Positions 1 to 9,778 of a DNA stretch of 64,000 nt are shown piece by piece. Source of the DNA: Methanospirillum hungatei (lineage in GTDB: Archaea > Halobacteriota > Methanomicrobia > Methanomicrobiales > Methanospirillaceae); the NCBI RefSeq assembly GCF_019263745.1, contig NZ_CP077107.1, positions 1,674,001 through 1,738,000 of the forward strand, written 5' to 3'. Under the pieces are notes generated by a model, which had not been told where the DNA came from, ran no database searches, and saw only the letters and a list, made by a program, of their open reading frames with translations. Positions within the stretch are counted from its first letter, which is position 1, and each line of letters starts with the position of its first letter. A program made the position numbers and the translations under genes.

Positions 1-971
1 AGGGCATACATCGCTGGAACAGATATTCCTCCTCCAATACCCATAATCAGGGCAAAGAGCATATAATTCCATAATCCTTCAAAACCAGGAACCAGGGCCA
101 GGGCAAGTGCAACAATAATACATCCAACAGTAATGAGAACATATTTATCAAACCGATCTGCTAACCGTCCACATACCCTCTGGAGCAATGCGGTAGAGAG
201 AACAGATACAGAAATTACCATCCCGGTCTCTCCCACGGATAAATTGCCAATATGAGCTGCAATAACCGGTAAAAATACCATAAACGTTCCATTAGCAAAC
301 GCGTTCATTAACTGGTATAAGAGAGGTATTCTCAGACCCGGATGAGTAACCAGGTTCATAATAGGTGTCTGCTCTTTTCGTGTACCCCGATAATCAGGTA
401 AGAAAACCAGACATGTTATGAGCGCTACACCAGTAAGACCGGCCATACAAATAAAAGCCATATCCATTCCAGCAAGATCGGTAACGATCCCCCCCAGAAA
501 CGGACCAAATCCCATTCCAAGGAATAATGAACTGGTGAATGTCCCTAAATACCTCCCTTCCATTCCAGCCGGGGCGATATCTCCGATATATGCCATCGCT
601 ACCGGAAAAACCATCGCTGATGCAACCCCTTGGAGAAATCTGATTCCGGAGAGTTCAAGCACAGAATTTGCAGGAACATACAGGAGAGAAAATAATGCAT
701 AAATAAATAGTCCAATGATGATTATCTGCCGCCTCCCCTGGGTATCTGAGAACCTTCCAAAAAAAGGCATCGCAATTGCTCTTGATACAGCAAATGAAGA
801 AAAAATCATGCCTATTCCAAAACCAGATGCACCAAGTGTTTCAGCAAACCGGGGAAGCAATGGAATAACAATACCGATTCCAAGCATTGTTGTGAAAACT
901 GCAACATATAATGAAGTAAATAATAGCCGGTGATCCCTTCTTTCTGTCAGAACAGGATCTGAAATATGCAT
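1..971 (-). CDS. MFS transporter (3' end outside window)
   Basis: This is a major facilitator superfamily transporter, probably a drug or metabolite exporter in the cytoplasmic membrane. Translating the minus strand from the ATG at 971 gives an open frame of 323 codons that runs off the window. It begins MHISDPVLTERR, followed by hydrophobic helices. The first helix ends with IPLLPRFAETLG, and GRFSDTQGRR matches the cytoplasmic MFS loop motif between helices 2 and 3. At least eight membrane segments are visible. The C-terminal part is missing, so the substrate cannot be inferred. It is divergent from the HAD gene at 1080, with about 108 bases between them. The family call is firm; the specific role is unknown. 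Confidence 0.85.
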   Translation of the reverse strand, partial: MHISDPVLTERRDHRLLFTSLYVAVFTTMLGIGIVIPLLPRFAETLGASGFGIGMIFSSFAVSRAIAMPFFGRFSDTQGRRQIIIIGLFIYALFSLLYVPANSVLELSGIRFLQGVASAMVFPVAMAYIGDIAPAGMEGRYLGTFTSSLFLGMGFGPFLGGIVTDLAGMDMAFICMAGLTGVALITCLVFLPDYRGTRKEQTPIMNLVTHPGLRIPLLYQLMNAFANGTFMVFLPVIAAHIGNLSVGETGMVISVSVLSTALLQRVCGRLADRFDKYVLITVGCIIVALALALVPGFEGLWNYMLFALIMGIGGGISVPAMYA

Positions 972-1079
972 ATACGTATATTATCCTTAATTCCATATCA
1001 GATTCGCTTGAATTATCCTCATCATGTGACCATCCTTATTATCTCATGAGACTGATATCCAGATGGAGTATCGTGTGAT

Positions 1080-1775
1080 ATGGCTGGAACAGATGTGAGT
1101 CAGGGGCAAGGTTTTCGTTTTCTAGGAGTCCTCGTGGATCTTGACAACACACTCTACGATTTTGGGACTGCTAAAGAAGAAGCCTGCAGACAGGTTGTCA
1201 ATGCTGTTGGAACTGGGACTGTTGATGATCTGATTCGTGCATTTTTGTTCTCTCCATATGGTGTGGAAAGTCCAAAAGCTATTCAGACCTTTCTTACCGA
1301 GAAAGGAATTACCGATCCAGATGTGTTCATCCTCGCAGTAAATGTATATACCAAAGCAAAAATTGAGTCGATCAAGGCATACCCAGGAGTATATGAAACG
1401 CTCCTGAAAATACATACCGCTGGCCTAAAAATTGGAGCAGTCACGAATGCCAGCTTAGAGCATGCTTCTGAACGATTACTCCATATACAGGCATCTGATT
1501 TTTTAAACTGCCTTGTAACTCCCGATAGCACCGGTTTAAAAAAACCTGATCCTGCAATGTTCCTCCATGCTGCATCAATTCTGAAAATTCAGCCACATCA
1601 GCTCTGTGCAGTTGGAGATAATCTGGTAAATGACATTAAGCCGGCAAAACAGGCAGGAATGTGCACCATACATGCAGAATATGGAAACAGGCTCCCACCA
1701 GAGTTCTCTGAAGGTATCTGTGCTGATTTTTCAATATCATCATTTTCAGACATCCTTCCAATTCTGGGATTATAA
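1080..1775 (+). CDS. HAD-superfamily hydrolase
   Basis: A 231-residue haloacid dehalogenase-type phosphatase, likely cytosolic and acting on a small phosphorylated metabolite. Motif I is VDLDNTLYDF, with the nucleophile Asp20 and Asp22. Motif II is AVTNAS near residue 121, the motif III lysine lies in GLKKPDP, and motif IV is VGDNLVNDI. A helical cap sits between motifs I and II, as in phosphoglycolate phosphatase and pyrimidine nucleotidase relatives. A GGAG lies about 12 bases before the ATG. The gene converges on the PAS regulator with only two bases between stop codons. The exact substrate cannot be read from the sequence. Confidence 0.85.
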   Translation: MAGTDVSQGQGFRFLGVLVDLDNTLYDFGTAKEEACRQVVNAVGTGTVDDLIRAFLFSPYGVESPKAIQTFLTEKGITDPDVFILAVNVYTKAKIESIKAYPGVYETLLKIHTAGLKIGAVTNASLEHASERLLHIQASDFLNCLVTPDSTGLKKPDPAMFLHAASILKIQPHQLCAVGDNLVNDIKPAKQAGMCTIHAEYGNRLPPEFSEGICADFSISSFSDILPILGL

Positions 1776-1777
1776 AA

Positions 1778-3898
1778 TCAGGTTATACTTTTACCCACAA
1801 CAGATTCAACAGCCCGTTTCCAGTTTGTCATATCCTTAATGGTCTGAATATATCCTATTACTTTTCCGGATGTATCTATGATAGGAGATGCTTTTGCCCA
1901 GACATACGTCCCTTTTCCATTGTGAAATGCAGGAACAAATGCTTCGGTATAAAAACTATTGCCAACACGAGAAACCTGAGGAAATACCTGAATCAACTCT
2001 TTTGGAGGAAGATCAAAAAGATCCACAAGAACCGGCAAGGATGGCACATGAGTTTTTATAAGATCTTTATAACTCTGTGAGCCGATAATTTCCCGTTTTT
2101 TAAGACCTGTGAGGGTTTCCATCGCCTCATTCCAGGCAACTACCACTCGTTCACGAGAGATTATAAAGGTAGGATCACCCATCTGCTCAACTGTTCCTTC
2201 AAGTTGATCTACCATCAAGGCAAGAGACTCCTCGATGGCACGCTGGTTCGTGATATCCAATACAGAGATCAAAGTGCAAAGGTGTAACCCGTACCTATCA
2301 AGTACCCGCGATAAATGAACCTGTATTACGAGTGGTAGATTTTTATCATCAATATCAGAAAAAACACGAGTATAGTTACCCTTCTCCATTAATGCTGCAC
2401 GGATATCAGGGACAGAGCCAATGATCTGAGGATAAAAACTCAAACTCCATTCTATTGATCTCCCAATAATGGTACCTTCAGGGACTCGAGAAAAGATACG
2501 TTTAAAGGATGGATTTGCATACATTATCACATCATCAGGCGTAATAATTGCCATTCCTTCGTATGAATGAGCAATTGCCGTATCTTTTATTTCAAGTTCT
2601 CTGACCATCTGAACATAATGAGTAACATCGTACAAGTACGCAATATGGCAAATCGATTTCTTGCCCTCATCGTAGACACCTGAAATGGTAACCGAGAGAT
2701 GCATCTTTTTTCCATCTTTTCTGACACCTTCCACCTCAAAAGAAGGCTCAGGACTTCTGGAATTATTTTGCTCATGAACGATGTCTGGTAATGAAAAATT
2801 ATCACCCGTGGCAAAATTATCAAAAGGAAGCTCCAGCACCTCATTCAGGTTATTATACCCCCAGAGATCGAGAAACGCTTTATTAACATATGTAATACAG
2901 CCATCAAGGGACAAAAGGGCAATTGGAACAATGGAAGAGTCCATAGCGTGACTTTTGATGAGAAGTTCAAGCTCTGAACGCTTCCGATCTGTGATATCTC
3001 TTCCTACCCCCTGATACTCAATCACTGCTCCATTCTCATCAGTCAGCATCCTGTTGACCCAGTGAAACCACCGATACGATCCTGATGGGAGAACAAACTC
3101 AAATTCTGTTTCAAAAACTGGTGATTGACAAGAACACGCACCTATCCCTTCCCTGACCAGTTGCACCACATGAGGAGTCATAAAGTCAAACAATGAATGG
3201 TGGGGTACTTCTGTTTGATTCAGCTGGAAAAGTCGACAAAATGCACCGTTTGCAAATGTTATAATGCCATCTTTGTCATATCGACAGATAAGTTCTGTTT
3301 GATCCTCAACAATGCCACGGTACCTCGCTTCACTGATCCGAAGCCGCTCTTCCATTTCGGTCTCAAGAGTAACATCCTCAATAATGAGCGTGAGACCAGA
3401 ACGACCATTATCAAGTGCTGTTTTCAGATATTTTACTTTAAAAAAACGACGCCAGTCATATTTGCTAAATGTCACAACAGCAGTATGCTCTGACTCAGAA
3501 TCAGAGCGAAGAAAATTATCAAAATGGAACGCATTCAGGATTTCATCTGACAGAATATCATATGACATACCAGTAACAGTTGAGTTATCCTGATCAAACA
3601 TTCTGCAGAAACGTTCATTTACCTGGATAATCCGACCATCACTGGAAAGAACCAGAATCCCTTCCTTGGTAAACCCGAGAAGACTAGAAAGAGGAACACG
3701 ATGTGAAAGATAAAAGACTTTGGCAGCTCCCATCTGCTGCATCTCAATCGTCCCTGAAATCTGAAGTATTTCAAGATATTTCGCTACTGAATTCCGGTTA
3801 CATTTCAGCCGCTGTGAAATTTCAGAAATTGTAAGCCCTCTGGGGTAAATCTTAAGCAAACTACGAATTCGGTTAAGAAATTCCCCATCTTCAACCAT
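1778..3898 (-). CDS. Winged-helix plus five-PAS regulator without a kinase
   Basis: A cytosolic regulator of about 706 residues. The N-terminal 60 residues form a helix-turn-helix typical of archaeal PAS proteins (GLTISEISQRLKCNRNSVAK). Five PAS/PAC units follow, each recognisable by patterns such as VLSSDGRIIQVNERF, GIITFANGAFCRLF, GCITYVNKAFLDLWGY, DVIMYANPSFKRIF and VVVAWNEAMETLTG. No HisKA, HATPase or output enzyme domain follows, so this is probably a ligand- or redox-sensing DNA-binding protein rather than a kinase. I chose the ATG at 3898 because AGGA precedes it; an in-frame ATG at 3943 would add 15 residues without homology-like content. It is divergent from the histidine kinase at 4127. 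Confidence 0.85.
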   Translation of the reverse strand: MVEDGEFLNRIRSLLKIYPRGLTISEISQRLKCNRNSVAKYLEILQISGTIEMQQMGAAKVFYLSHRVPLSSLLGFTKEGILVLSSDGRIIQVNERFCRMFDQDNSTVTGMSYDILSDEILNAFHFDNFLRSDSESEHTAVVTFSKYDWRRFFKVKYLKTALDNGRSGLTLIIEDVTLETEMEERLRISEARYRGIVEDQTELICRYDKDGIITFANGAFCRLFQLNQTEVPHHSLFDFMTPHVVQLVREGIGACSCQSPVFETEFEFVLPSGSYRWFHWVNRMLTDENGAVIEYQGVGRDITDRKRSELELLIKSHAMDSSIVPIALLSLDGCITYVNKAFLDLWGYNNLNEVLELPFDNFATGDNFSLPDIVHEQNNSRSPEPSFEVEGVRKDGKKMHLSVTISGVYDEGKKSICHIAYLYDVTHYVQMVRELEIKDTAIAHSYEGMAIITPDDVIMYANPSFKRIFSRVPEGTIIGRSIEWSLSFYPQIIGSVPDIRAALMEKGNYTRVFSDIDDKNLPLVIQVHLSRVLDRYGLHLCTLISVLDITNQRAIEESLALMVDQLEGTVEQMGDPTFIISRERVVVAWNEAMETLTGLKKREIIGSQSYKDLIKTHVPSLPVLVDLFDLPPKELIQVFPQVSRVGNSFYTEAFVPAFHNGKGTYVWAKASPIIDTSGKVIGYIQTIKDMTNWKRAVESVVGKSIT

Positions 3899-4126
3899 AT
3901 ATCCTGTTCGTATGTTCTTTCCTGATAAACATATGCCATGCATTCTTTATACGAAAATTTCTCAATTCATTTGGATTGAAGCAGAGCTTTAGAATATTAA
4001 ACCTAGCTGTGACCTCATTTTTCATCAAAAAAAACAGGAATAGTATTTCATATAACATGAATACCTACATATTCACGATTGAATTGAACAATTTCGAAAA
4101 AGAATTGTCATCGAGATAATTATAGA

Positions 4127-6925
4127 ATGTCTCAATTATTCAAATCTCATGGAGCCTCTCTGATTAACAGTTTCACGGTAATACTGCTGGTTTTACTTTT
4201 AATTTCAGTTCTTTCTATCACTACCCTCTGGTATATAGATACAAAAAATCAGATCGAATCACGATATTTACTCCAAAAAAACCATACCGAACAGACCCTT
4301 CATCAATCAGTAATATGGATAGACAGTGGAATCCGCCTCTATGAATATTCATTTGAGCCAGGTCTTAAAAGTGCGATGAACCAGTATCTGGATGCATATA
4401 ATACTTCAAAAGGTGAGATAGGCGCCATCAATCTCATCTCTTTAAAAAACCAATTTAATCAAACATATGGGGGTATTTGGGATCTTTATATTATTAATTC
4501 AGATGGAATGATTGAAAAGACTACATATAAACCAGATTTACATTTAAATTTCAGCCATTACAAATCTTTTTTTAAAACACTAAGCAATATCAGGGAAAAT
4601 GGCGATTACGTTGTAGATAGAACAGTGAAAGGATTTGTGAAAGGATCGCCGAATAGGAAATTTGTGTATCAGGGAACACCTGACAAGAAATATATTCTAG
4701 AAATCAGCAGAAATTTTGAAGATTTCATTCCACCCGAGACAAAATCATCATATGAGGAACTCCTGAAAACGATCCCAGAACTTAATCCGGACGTGGTAGC
4801 AGTTGACCTCTATAATGTTCAGGGAGAAATCGTAACAAAATGGAATGCAAGTGAAGTATTCATACCAAACACTCCTGATCTCCAGCAATCTATCCTCAAT
4901 ACATTTACTAATAAAACAAACACAGCAGAAATAGGCCTTAAAAATCTTCAGGAGACAACATATATCTATCTTCCAATTCATGACACACGACATCCATCGT
5001 CTCCGATGATGAACCTTGCAGCCAGGGTTGTATACTCTACTGAAAAAATCCAGAGAACACTTGTTGAAACTACAATTATATACCTGATAATCCTGCTGTG
5101 TACCCTTTTACTTTCATTACTTGCAGTATGGCAGACCTCAAAATTGTTTTCAAAACCAGTAAAAGGACTTATTGGTGATCTGAATCTAATAGCCGATGGA
5201 AAATTGGATCATAAGATCCGATCAACCGGAATTTTGGAACTTGAGCAGATAGAATCAGCAATAAACCGGCTTGTTAAAAACCTCAAATCTTCAATTCTGA
5301 CTCTTCGTAATCAGGAGATCCAGATAAAAAATGAACTTATACAGCGAATCCAGGCTGAAGAAAACATAAAGGTATTACTGAGTGAAGTTCAGGAAAAAGA
5401 GCAAGAGATAAAAAATAGTGAACAACGTTACCGAAGTGTCGTTGAGACACAAAACGAATATATCTGTCGATATACTCCAGATGGAACACACATTTTTGCA
5501 AATGAGGCGTATTGTAGACTTTTTGGGAAAAAATGTGTAAATATCCTTGGAACAAAACTCTCTTTAAAAATTCCTGCAGATGAGATAGCCGAAGTCAGGG
5601 AACATTTCTCTTCACTTACCCCTGATCATCCCGTCGGCCTTAATGAACATCACATCATTCTCCCAAATGGTGAATCCCGTTACATTCAATGGGTGGACCA
5701 GGCCTTTTTTTCTGATGATGGAACTGTTATCGAATATCAATCAGTAGGGCGTGATCTTACAGAACTTAAAAAACTTGAAAAAAGTCTTCATGAATCTGAT
5801 GCCTTGTACAGGGAAACGGTGAATGCTATGGATGATGGGATATTTGTGACAGATAAGACACAAACCATAATTATTCATAATATCTGGAAGAAAGGGAGGA
5901 AAGAAGGATTAATTAAACCTCTTAAAGATTTTACCGGAAAATCTCTTTTTTCAATTTTAACATATCTGAATGAACCGGATTATCTGAATTATGAATATGT
6001 GTTTCATACCGGCAATATCTTCGTGTCTGAGAAGACTCTTAATCAGAATGACCAGATGACCATAGAAACAAAGATCATTCCTATCTTTGATGATGGTCAG
6101 GTAACAACAGTTGTGACCATTATACGGGACATATCTGCACGAAAACAAGCTGAAAAAGCTCTTCAAAAACTGAATCGGGATCTGGAAGAGATAATCTGGA
6201 AACGTACTGAAGACTTGCAGGAATCGCTCGATGAACTTGACGCATTCGCTTACAGTGTTTCACATGATCTTCGAGCACCAGTTCGGGCAATAGACGGGTT
6301 TTCACATCTCCTTTTAATGAAAAACAGTGATCTTCTCAATGAAGAAAGTAAGCATCTGATTGTCAGGATCCGTGAAGGTGTTATGACAATGGATCGCCTT
6401 ATCCAGGATCTATTACGGTTTTCCAGGACCGGAAGGCAGCCATTATATGTTATTGATATAGATATGGCCAACCTTGTCAGAGGAGTAATAACTGAACTGA
6501 CCAGTCAGCCAGAAAGTAGAAATATTTCAGTAAAAATTTTTGATTTGCCACATGCAAAGGGTGATACCGGATTAATACGACAAGTGTGGTTTAACCTAAT
6601 CTCGAACAGTATCAAATTTACTCCCCCTCCCACTATCCCTGACATAACGATTGGTTCATATGAGAAAGAAAAAGAAATAATTTACTATATCAAAGACAAT
6701 GGTGTCGGATTTGATATGCAGTACGCAGATAAAATATTTGAAGTATTTTCAAGACTTACTCCATCATCAGAAGTAGAAGGAACTGGAGTCGGTCTTGCCT
6801 TGGTGAAAAGAATTATTATCAGACATCATGGCAGAATCTGGGTACAATCTGAATCGGGCAAAGGAACAACGTTTTATTTCACAATGCAGGGGACAGATGG
6901 AGACGAAAGGAGACAGGAGGCTTGA
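4127..6925 (+). CDS. Membrane sensor histidine kinase (HAMP-PAS-PAS-HisKA-HATPase)
   Basis: A 932-residue sensor kinase. A first membrane helix lies at about residues 15-38, an extracytoplasmic sensor region at about 40-310, a second helix at about 314-335, then HAMP (about 336-390), a coiled coil, and two PAS domains (about 433-670). The phospho-accepting His713 lies in SVSHDLRAPVRAIDGF. The ATPase domain shows the N box NLISNSIKFTPP, G1 DNGVGFDM and G2 GTGVGLALVKR. The HisKA type resembles phytochrome-like and cyanobacterial kinases that pair with Rcp1-like regulators, and such a regulator overlaps its 3' end. The ligand is unknown. The 183-base gap upstream is shared with the divergent PAS regulator. 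Confidence 0.93.
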   Translation: MSQLFKSHGASLINSFTVILLVLLLISVLSITTLWYIDTKNQIESRYLLQKNHTEQTLHQSVIWIDSGIRLYEYSFEPGLKSAMNQYLDAYNTSKGEIGAINLISLKNQFNQTYGGIWDLYIINSDGMIEKTTYKPDLHLNFSHYKSFFKTLSNIRENGDYVVDRTVKGFVKGSPNRKFVYQGTPDKKYILEISRNFEDFIPPETKSSYEELLKTIPELNPDVVAVDLYNVQGEIVTKWNASEVFIPNTPDLQQSILNTFTNKTNTAEIGLKNLQETTYIYLPIHDTRHPSSPMMNLAARVVYSTEKIQRTLVETTIIYLIILLCTLLLSLLAVWQTSKLFSKPVKGLIGDLNLIADGKLDHKIRSTGILELEQIESAINRLVKNLKSSILTLRNQEIQIKNELIQRIQAEENIKVLLSEVQEKEQEIKNSEQRYRSVVETQNEYICRYTPDGTHIFANEAYCRLFGKKCVNILGTKLSLKIPADEIAEVREHFSSLTPDHPVGLNEHHIILPNGESRYIQWVDQAFFSDDGTVIEYQSVGRDLTELKKLEKSLHESDALYRETVNAMDDGIFVTDKTQTIIIHNIWKKGRKEGLIKPLKDFTGKSLFSILTYLNEPDYLNYEYVFHTGNIFVSEKTLNQNDQMTIETKIIPIFDDGQVTTVVTIIRDISARKQAEKALQKLNRDLEEIIWKRTEDLQESLDELDAFAYSVSHDLRAPVRAIDGFSHLLLMKNSDLLNEESKHLIVRIREGVMTMDRLIQDLLRFSRTGRQPLYVIDIDMANLVRGVITELTSQPESRNISVKIFDLPHAKGDTGLIRQVWFNLISNSIKFTPPPTIPDITIGSYEKEKEIIYYIKDNGVGFDMQYADKIFEVFSRLTPSSEVEGTGVGLALVKRIIIRHHGRIWVQSESGKGTTFYFTMQGTDGDERRQEA

Positions 6926-7361
6926 AATCCTTCTCATTGAAGATAACCAGAATGATGTTGAACTATTTCTGAATGTTGTTGACTGGATAAATATGGGGGA
7001 TCAGGTCAGGGTTTTCTTAGATGGAAGAGAAGCCCTGGATTTCCTCCATGGAAAAGGACAATATAAAGAGAATTCGTGTACCCTTCCATCAGTGGTATTT
7101 ATCGATTTGAAAATGCCCCTTATCAGCGGACATGAAGTGCTCAAGGCAATCAGGAAAGATAAACGGACAAAAACACTTCCTGTTGTTGTGTTTACATCAT
7201 CTGATCAGGAGACTGATATCGGGGAAACCTATCGATCAGGTGTAAATAGTTATGTAGTAAAACCGGTTCAGTTCGAAAAATATGCCGAAACAATCAGGGA
7301 TCTCATTAATTACTGGAGAAATGTAAATATTCCCCCGGATCAATACAAATTTTCGGAATAG
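6897..7361 (+). CDS. Rcp1-like response regulator
   Basis: A single-domain CheY-like receiver of 154 residues and the likely phosphoacceptor for the kinase just upstream. The acidic pocket is in LLIEDNQNDVELF, the phosphorylated Asp is in FIDLKMP, the conserved Thr/Ser in VVVFTSSD, and the Lys in SYVVKPVQF. The start at 6897 overlaps the kinase gene by 29 bases in another frame, which implies translational coupling. A longer in-frame start at 6828 would add residues lying over the kinase ATPase region and looks wrong. The length and the extended loop after the active Asp fit the Rcp1 group. There is no output domain, so signalling is probably by protein interaction. Confidence 0.9.
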   Translation: METKGDRRLEILLIEDNQNDVELFLNVVDWINMGDQVRVFLDGREALDFLHGKGQYKENSCTLPSVVFIDLKMPLISGHEVLKAIRKDKRTKTLPVVVFTSSDQETDIGETYRSGVNSYVVKPVQFEKYAETIRDLINYWRNVNIPPDQYKFSE

Positions 7362-7372
7362 TACATATTTGC

Positions 7373-7915
7373 TTATTCTTTTCTTATTACTTCAAACCTG
7401 ATCTTTCTTTCCTCTACAATTCGTGCAACGGACCTTTCTCGAGGAGAGAGAGAACTTGATCCGGTTTTTACTTCAACGATGACTATTTCATTCAGATTTC
7501 CTTCAGATAGCCCGTTAAAAATAATAAAATCAACAGGAGATCCTAAAAAACGAGCATCAGAGGGATTGTATGGGAATTTTGAAAACCAGGGAACAAGGTG
7601 CTCAGTAATTTTCCCTTTGATAACAGCATGAGAACGATGCACTGCGTCTTGACGAATTTTCTGTTCTTCACGAATCTGCCATTCTTTAAATAATCCTTCT
7701 GCCTGTATTTTTGCTCGTGAATCAGCCTCGTTCATTATCCATATATGCCATCGATCCTGCTCATCATGTTTCCATGTCTCAAATAAGACCTGAGCCTGAC
7801 GGACCATCCTTTTTCTTGAGATTATTAGGGATATAACCAAAATACCAATCAGAACTATCAGGAACAGGATGATGAAATCAGGGTACAATGAAAGAGAAGA
7901 TACAGAGAAAACCAT
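7373..7915 (-). CDS. Membrane-anchored Hjc-like nuclease domain protein
   Basis: A 180-residue protein with one N-terminal membrane helix (about residues 12-32, rich in Ile and Leu), a charged helical stalk (about 36-90), and a C-terminal domain resembling archaeal Holliday junction resolvase. The nuclease-like signature is GKITEHLVPWF, then SPVDFIIFNG and VIVEVKTG, giving the E/D-x-EVK arrangement of PD-(D/E)xK enzymes. From memory it fits the family described as a predicted secreted endonuclease distantly related to Hjc (COG4741). Topology, substrate and activity are unproven. It lies tail-to-tail with the response regulator at 6897 and just downstream of the interrupted regulator, possibly in the same transcription unit. 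Confidence 0.7.
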   Translation of the reverse strand: MVFSVSSLSLYPDFIILFLIVLIGILVISLIISRKRMVRQAQVLFETWKHDEQDRWHIWIMNEADSRAKIQAEGLFKEWQIREEQKIRQDAVHRSHAVIKGKITEHLVPWFSKFPYNPSDARFLGSPVDFIIFNGLSEGNLNEIVIVEVKTGSSSLSPRERSVARIVEERKIRFEVIRKE

Positions 7916-8141
7916 TGTATGAATACCTGCTTATGAACCGGGAGAAAGAACTGACTTAATTGCCTTATCAAGACCAGTTTTATTATATGGCTTGGTCAGT
8001 ACTCCGGAGAATCCGTATTCGGCAAATGCTACAATTGCCGGATCAGAGAGATCACCACTGGAAACGAGAACCTTAACCTCAGGATCTGATTCCCGGATGA
8101 TTTGAACAACCTCCCTTCCTCCCATTCCTCCAGGAATGGTA

Positions 8142-8149
8142 AGATCGAG
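8142..8149. repeat. Target site duplication, left copy
   Basis: AGATCGAG directly abuts the left end of the IS66 element and is identical to the copy at 9779-9786. It corresponds to the ILDL codons of the interrupted response regulator. Confidence 0.95.
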
Positions 8150-9778
8150 GTAACTATTCAGTCGGCTTAGGCTAATGCAAGATTTTGAGAGAGTAACGAC
8201 TCTCCACTAATATCTTTGGTTCTATTTGGTGACCATGGAAAATTATGAAATGCTGAAACAATTCCTTCAATAACATTAATTCCATTTTTTCTTATAGTTG
8301 AGATGTAACTTCTGATCAGAGCAATCGCACTGGCTGTATCGAAGCTTCTAAATCCACCTGATATTTTCATTTTTACCTTCATCATACGAATATCTCTCTC
8401 GGCCTGATTATTGTCGAATGGAACGAGAGGATCATTTATAAATCTCAACACACTCTCTCTCCACTCTTTTAGCCTTTCGAGTAAGTTTCGTACAAATCCC
8501 TTTTTCTTCCTGCCCCTTTTTACTTCATCTACAACCGGTGGAGGATTTTCATCCAGTCCTATCTGTATCAATTCATCGTATGACTCCATCAGACTGGTAC
8601 GAATGATTGGAGGAATAGGAACCCCAACTCCATGAAATATCTCTTTGTTTTCTTTTGCCCCTAATAATAACTCAATAAGATCATAAGGCCATTTTTGAGA
8701 GGTTTCTTCTTCAACCCGGATGAGTTCTCGGATAATATGAGCACAACAAAAACTGTGTTCGCAGGAATAGGAAAGATAAGGACCCCAGAAATCATGAACA
8801 CTAATCCCATGAAATTCAGGAAGGATTCCAATATTATCCATTCCTTCTTTACCTCTTTTTCTCTGAAGGGAATAATGAGTTAGGTTAGGAGTACAGGTCA
8901 CATGAAGCCAATGAAGTTTTCCTTCTACTCTGACTCCAGTTTCATCATTATGGATTACGGGCTCATTTTGAAGAACGTTTACAATATCATCCTTAAATGA
9001 TTGTAATTTCTTCGCTAGATTGTGAGTTAAATTTACGATTGTTCCAGGACTAACAGAAAAACCGAAAAGAACTGAGCAGATTTCAGTTACTCGTTCATAA
9101 GGGATTAATTGATGATGAGAAAAATAGGTCAGATAAGATTTGACTCTGGATCCATATTGAACTGGATGTGTAACATCTTCGGGAAAATCCCCTGATGTTT
9201 TTAAACCACAATGAGGACAGCAGATAGTGAAAGACTGATGTTCTGTTATCTCGATTGTGGGAGGAGGGGGAAGATCAAAAACCTGTCTTTTTTCAATGCC
9301 GAGTATTTTTCCAGAAACAAGGCTATGTCCACATTTGGAGCATTCATGAGGTTTATGATATTCGATATGATCTGGATGAGGACTCTGCCTTAAGGTTGTC
9401 CCTTTATGGCCGGGTTGACCTCCCGGATATTTCTTTCGAGAATCTGATTTATTTCGATTCTTTTTAGCATACCCATCAGAAGATGGTGGTTTTCCGCTAT
9501 TTCGACTATTGAGGTTTAGCCTGGATTCGAGTTCTTTGACTCTGGATTCTAATTGATCAATTCTTTCATGTAGGTGAACAATATATGCAATTACTTCAGG
9601 AGGACATTCAAGTATTTTGGCTTTGAGTTCTTCTGGAAAGTCCATTTGATAATTTAACGTTAATAGTCATTATAAAAAGATCTTTCGGTAAAAATGAATT
9701 TTTAGAAGAAGAGGACTAATATTAGAGTAGGTTTTCAGATGGACGGGATAAGGGCGCTGAGACCGGCTGAATAGTTAC
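8150..9778 (-). mobile_element. IS66-family insertion sequence, complete, with 8-bp target duplication
   Basis: A 1629-bp element. Both ends begin GTAACTATTCAG reading inward (8150-8161 and the complement of 9767-9778), and partial matching continues (TCGG against CCGG). The flanking bases AGATCGAG occur at 8142-8149 and again at 9779-9786, an exact 8-bp duplication. GTAA ends and 8-bp duplications are known for IS66. It carries only the large transposase gene and no tnpA or tnpB helpers, like the ISBst12-type subgroup. It interrupts a CheY-like gene in the same orientation. Confidence 0.95.
8167..9645 (-). CDS. IS66-family transposase (TnpC type)
   Basis: A 492-residue DDE transposase that moves the surrounding element. 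An N-terminal coiled coil (about residues 25-47, ERIDQLESRVKELESRL) is followed by the basic linker NSRNSGKPPSSDGYAKK typical of IS66. Next come a zinc-binding region with two Cys pairs (CSKCGH and CCPHCG) and the catalytic core. Candidate acidic residues are the Asp in HNDETGVRV, the Asp in SVHDFWGPYL and the Glu in FDNNQAERDIRMMK. The IS66 C-terminal tail follows (SYISTIRKNGINVIEGI). The frame is intact and the element has clean ends, so it may still be active. A 133-base non-coding segment lies between its start and the right end. Confidence 0.95.
   Translation of the reverse strand: MDFPEELKAKILECPPEVIAYIVHLHERIDQLESRVKELESRLNLNSRNSGKPPSSDGYAKKNRNKSDSRKKYPGGQPGHKGTTLRQSPHPDHIEYHKPHECSKCGHSLVSGKILGIEKRQVFDLPPPPTIEITEHQSFTICCPHCGLKTSGDFPEDVTHPVQYGSRVKSYLTYFSHHQLIPYERVTEICSVLFGFSVSPGTIVNLTHNLAKKLQSFKDDIVNVLQNEPVIHNDETGVRVEGKLHWLHVTCTPNLTHYSLQRKRGKEGMDNIGILPEFHGISVHDFWGPYLSYSCEHSFCCAHIIRELIRVEEETSQKWPYDLIELLLGAKENKEIFHGVGVPIPPIIRTSLMESYDELIQIGLDENPPPVVDEVKRGRKKKGFVRNLLERLKEWRESVLRFINDPLVPFDNNQAERDIRMMKVKMKISGGFRSFDTASAIALIRSYISTIRKNGINVIEGIVSAFHNFPWSPNRTKDISGESLLSQNLALA

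Noticed and set aside
418-933. Two plus-strand open frames opposite the first gene
   Set aside because: They are antisense to the MFS transporter, whose minus-strand frame shows clear family motifs and continuous helices.
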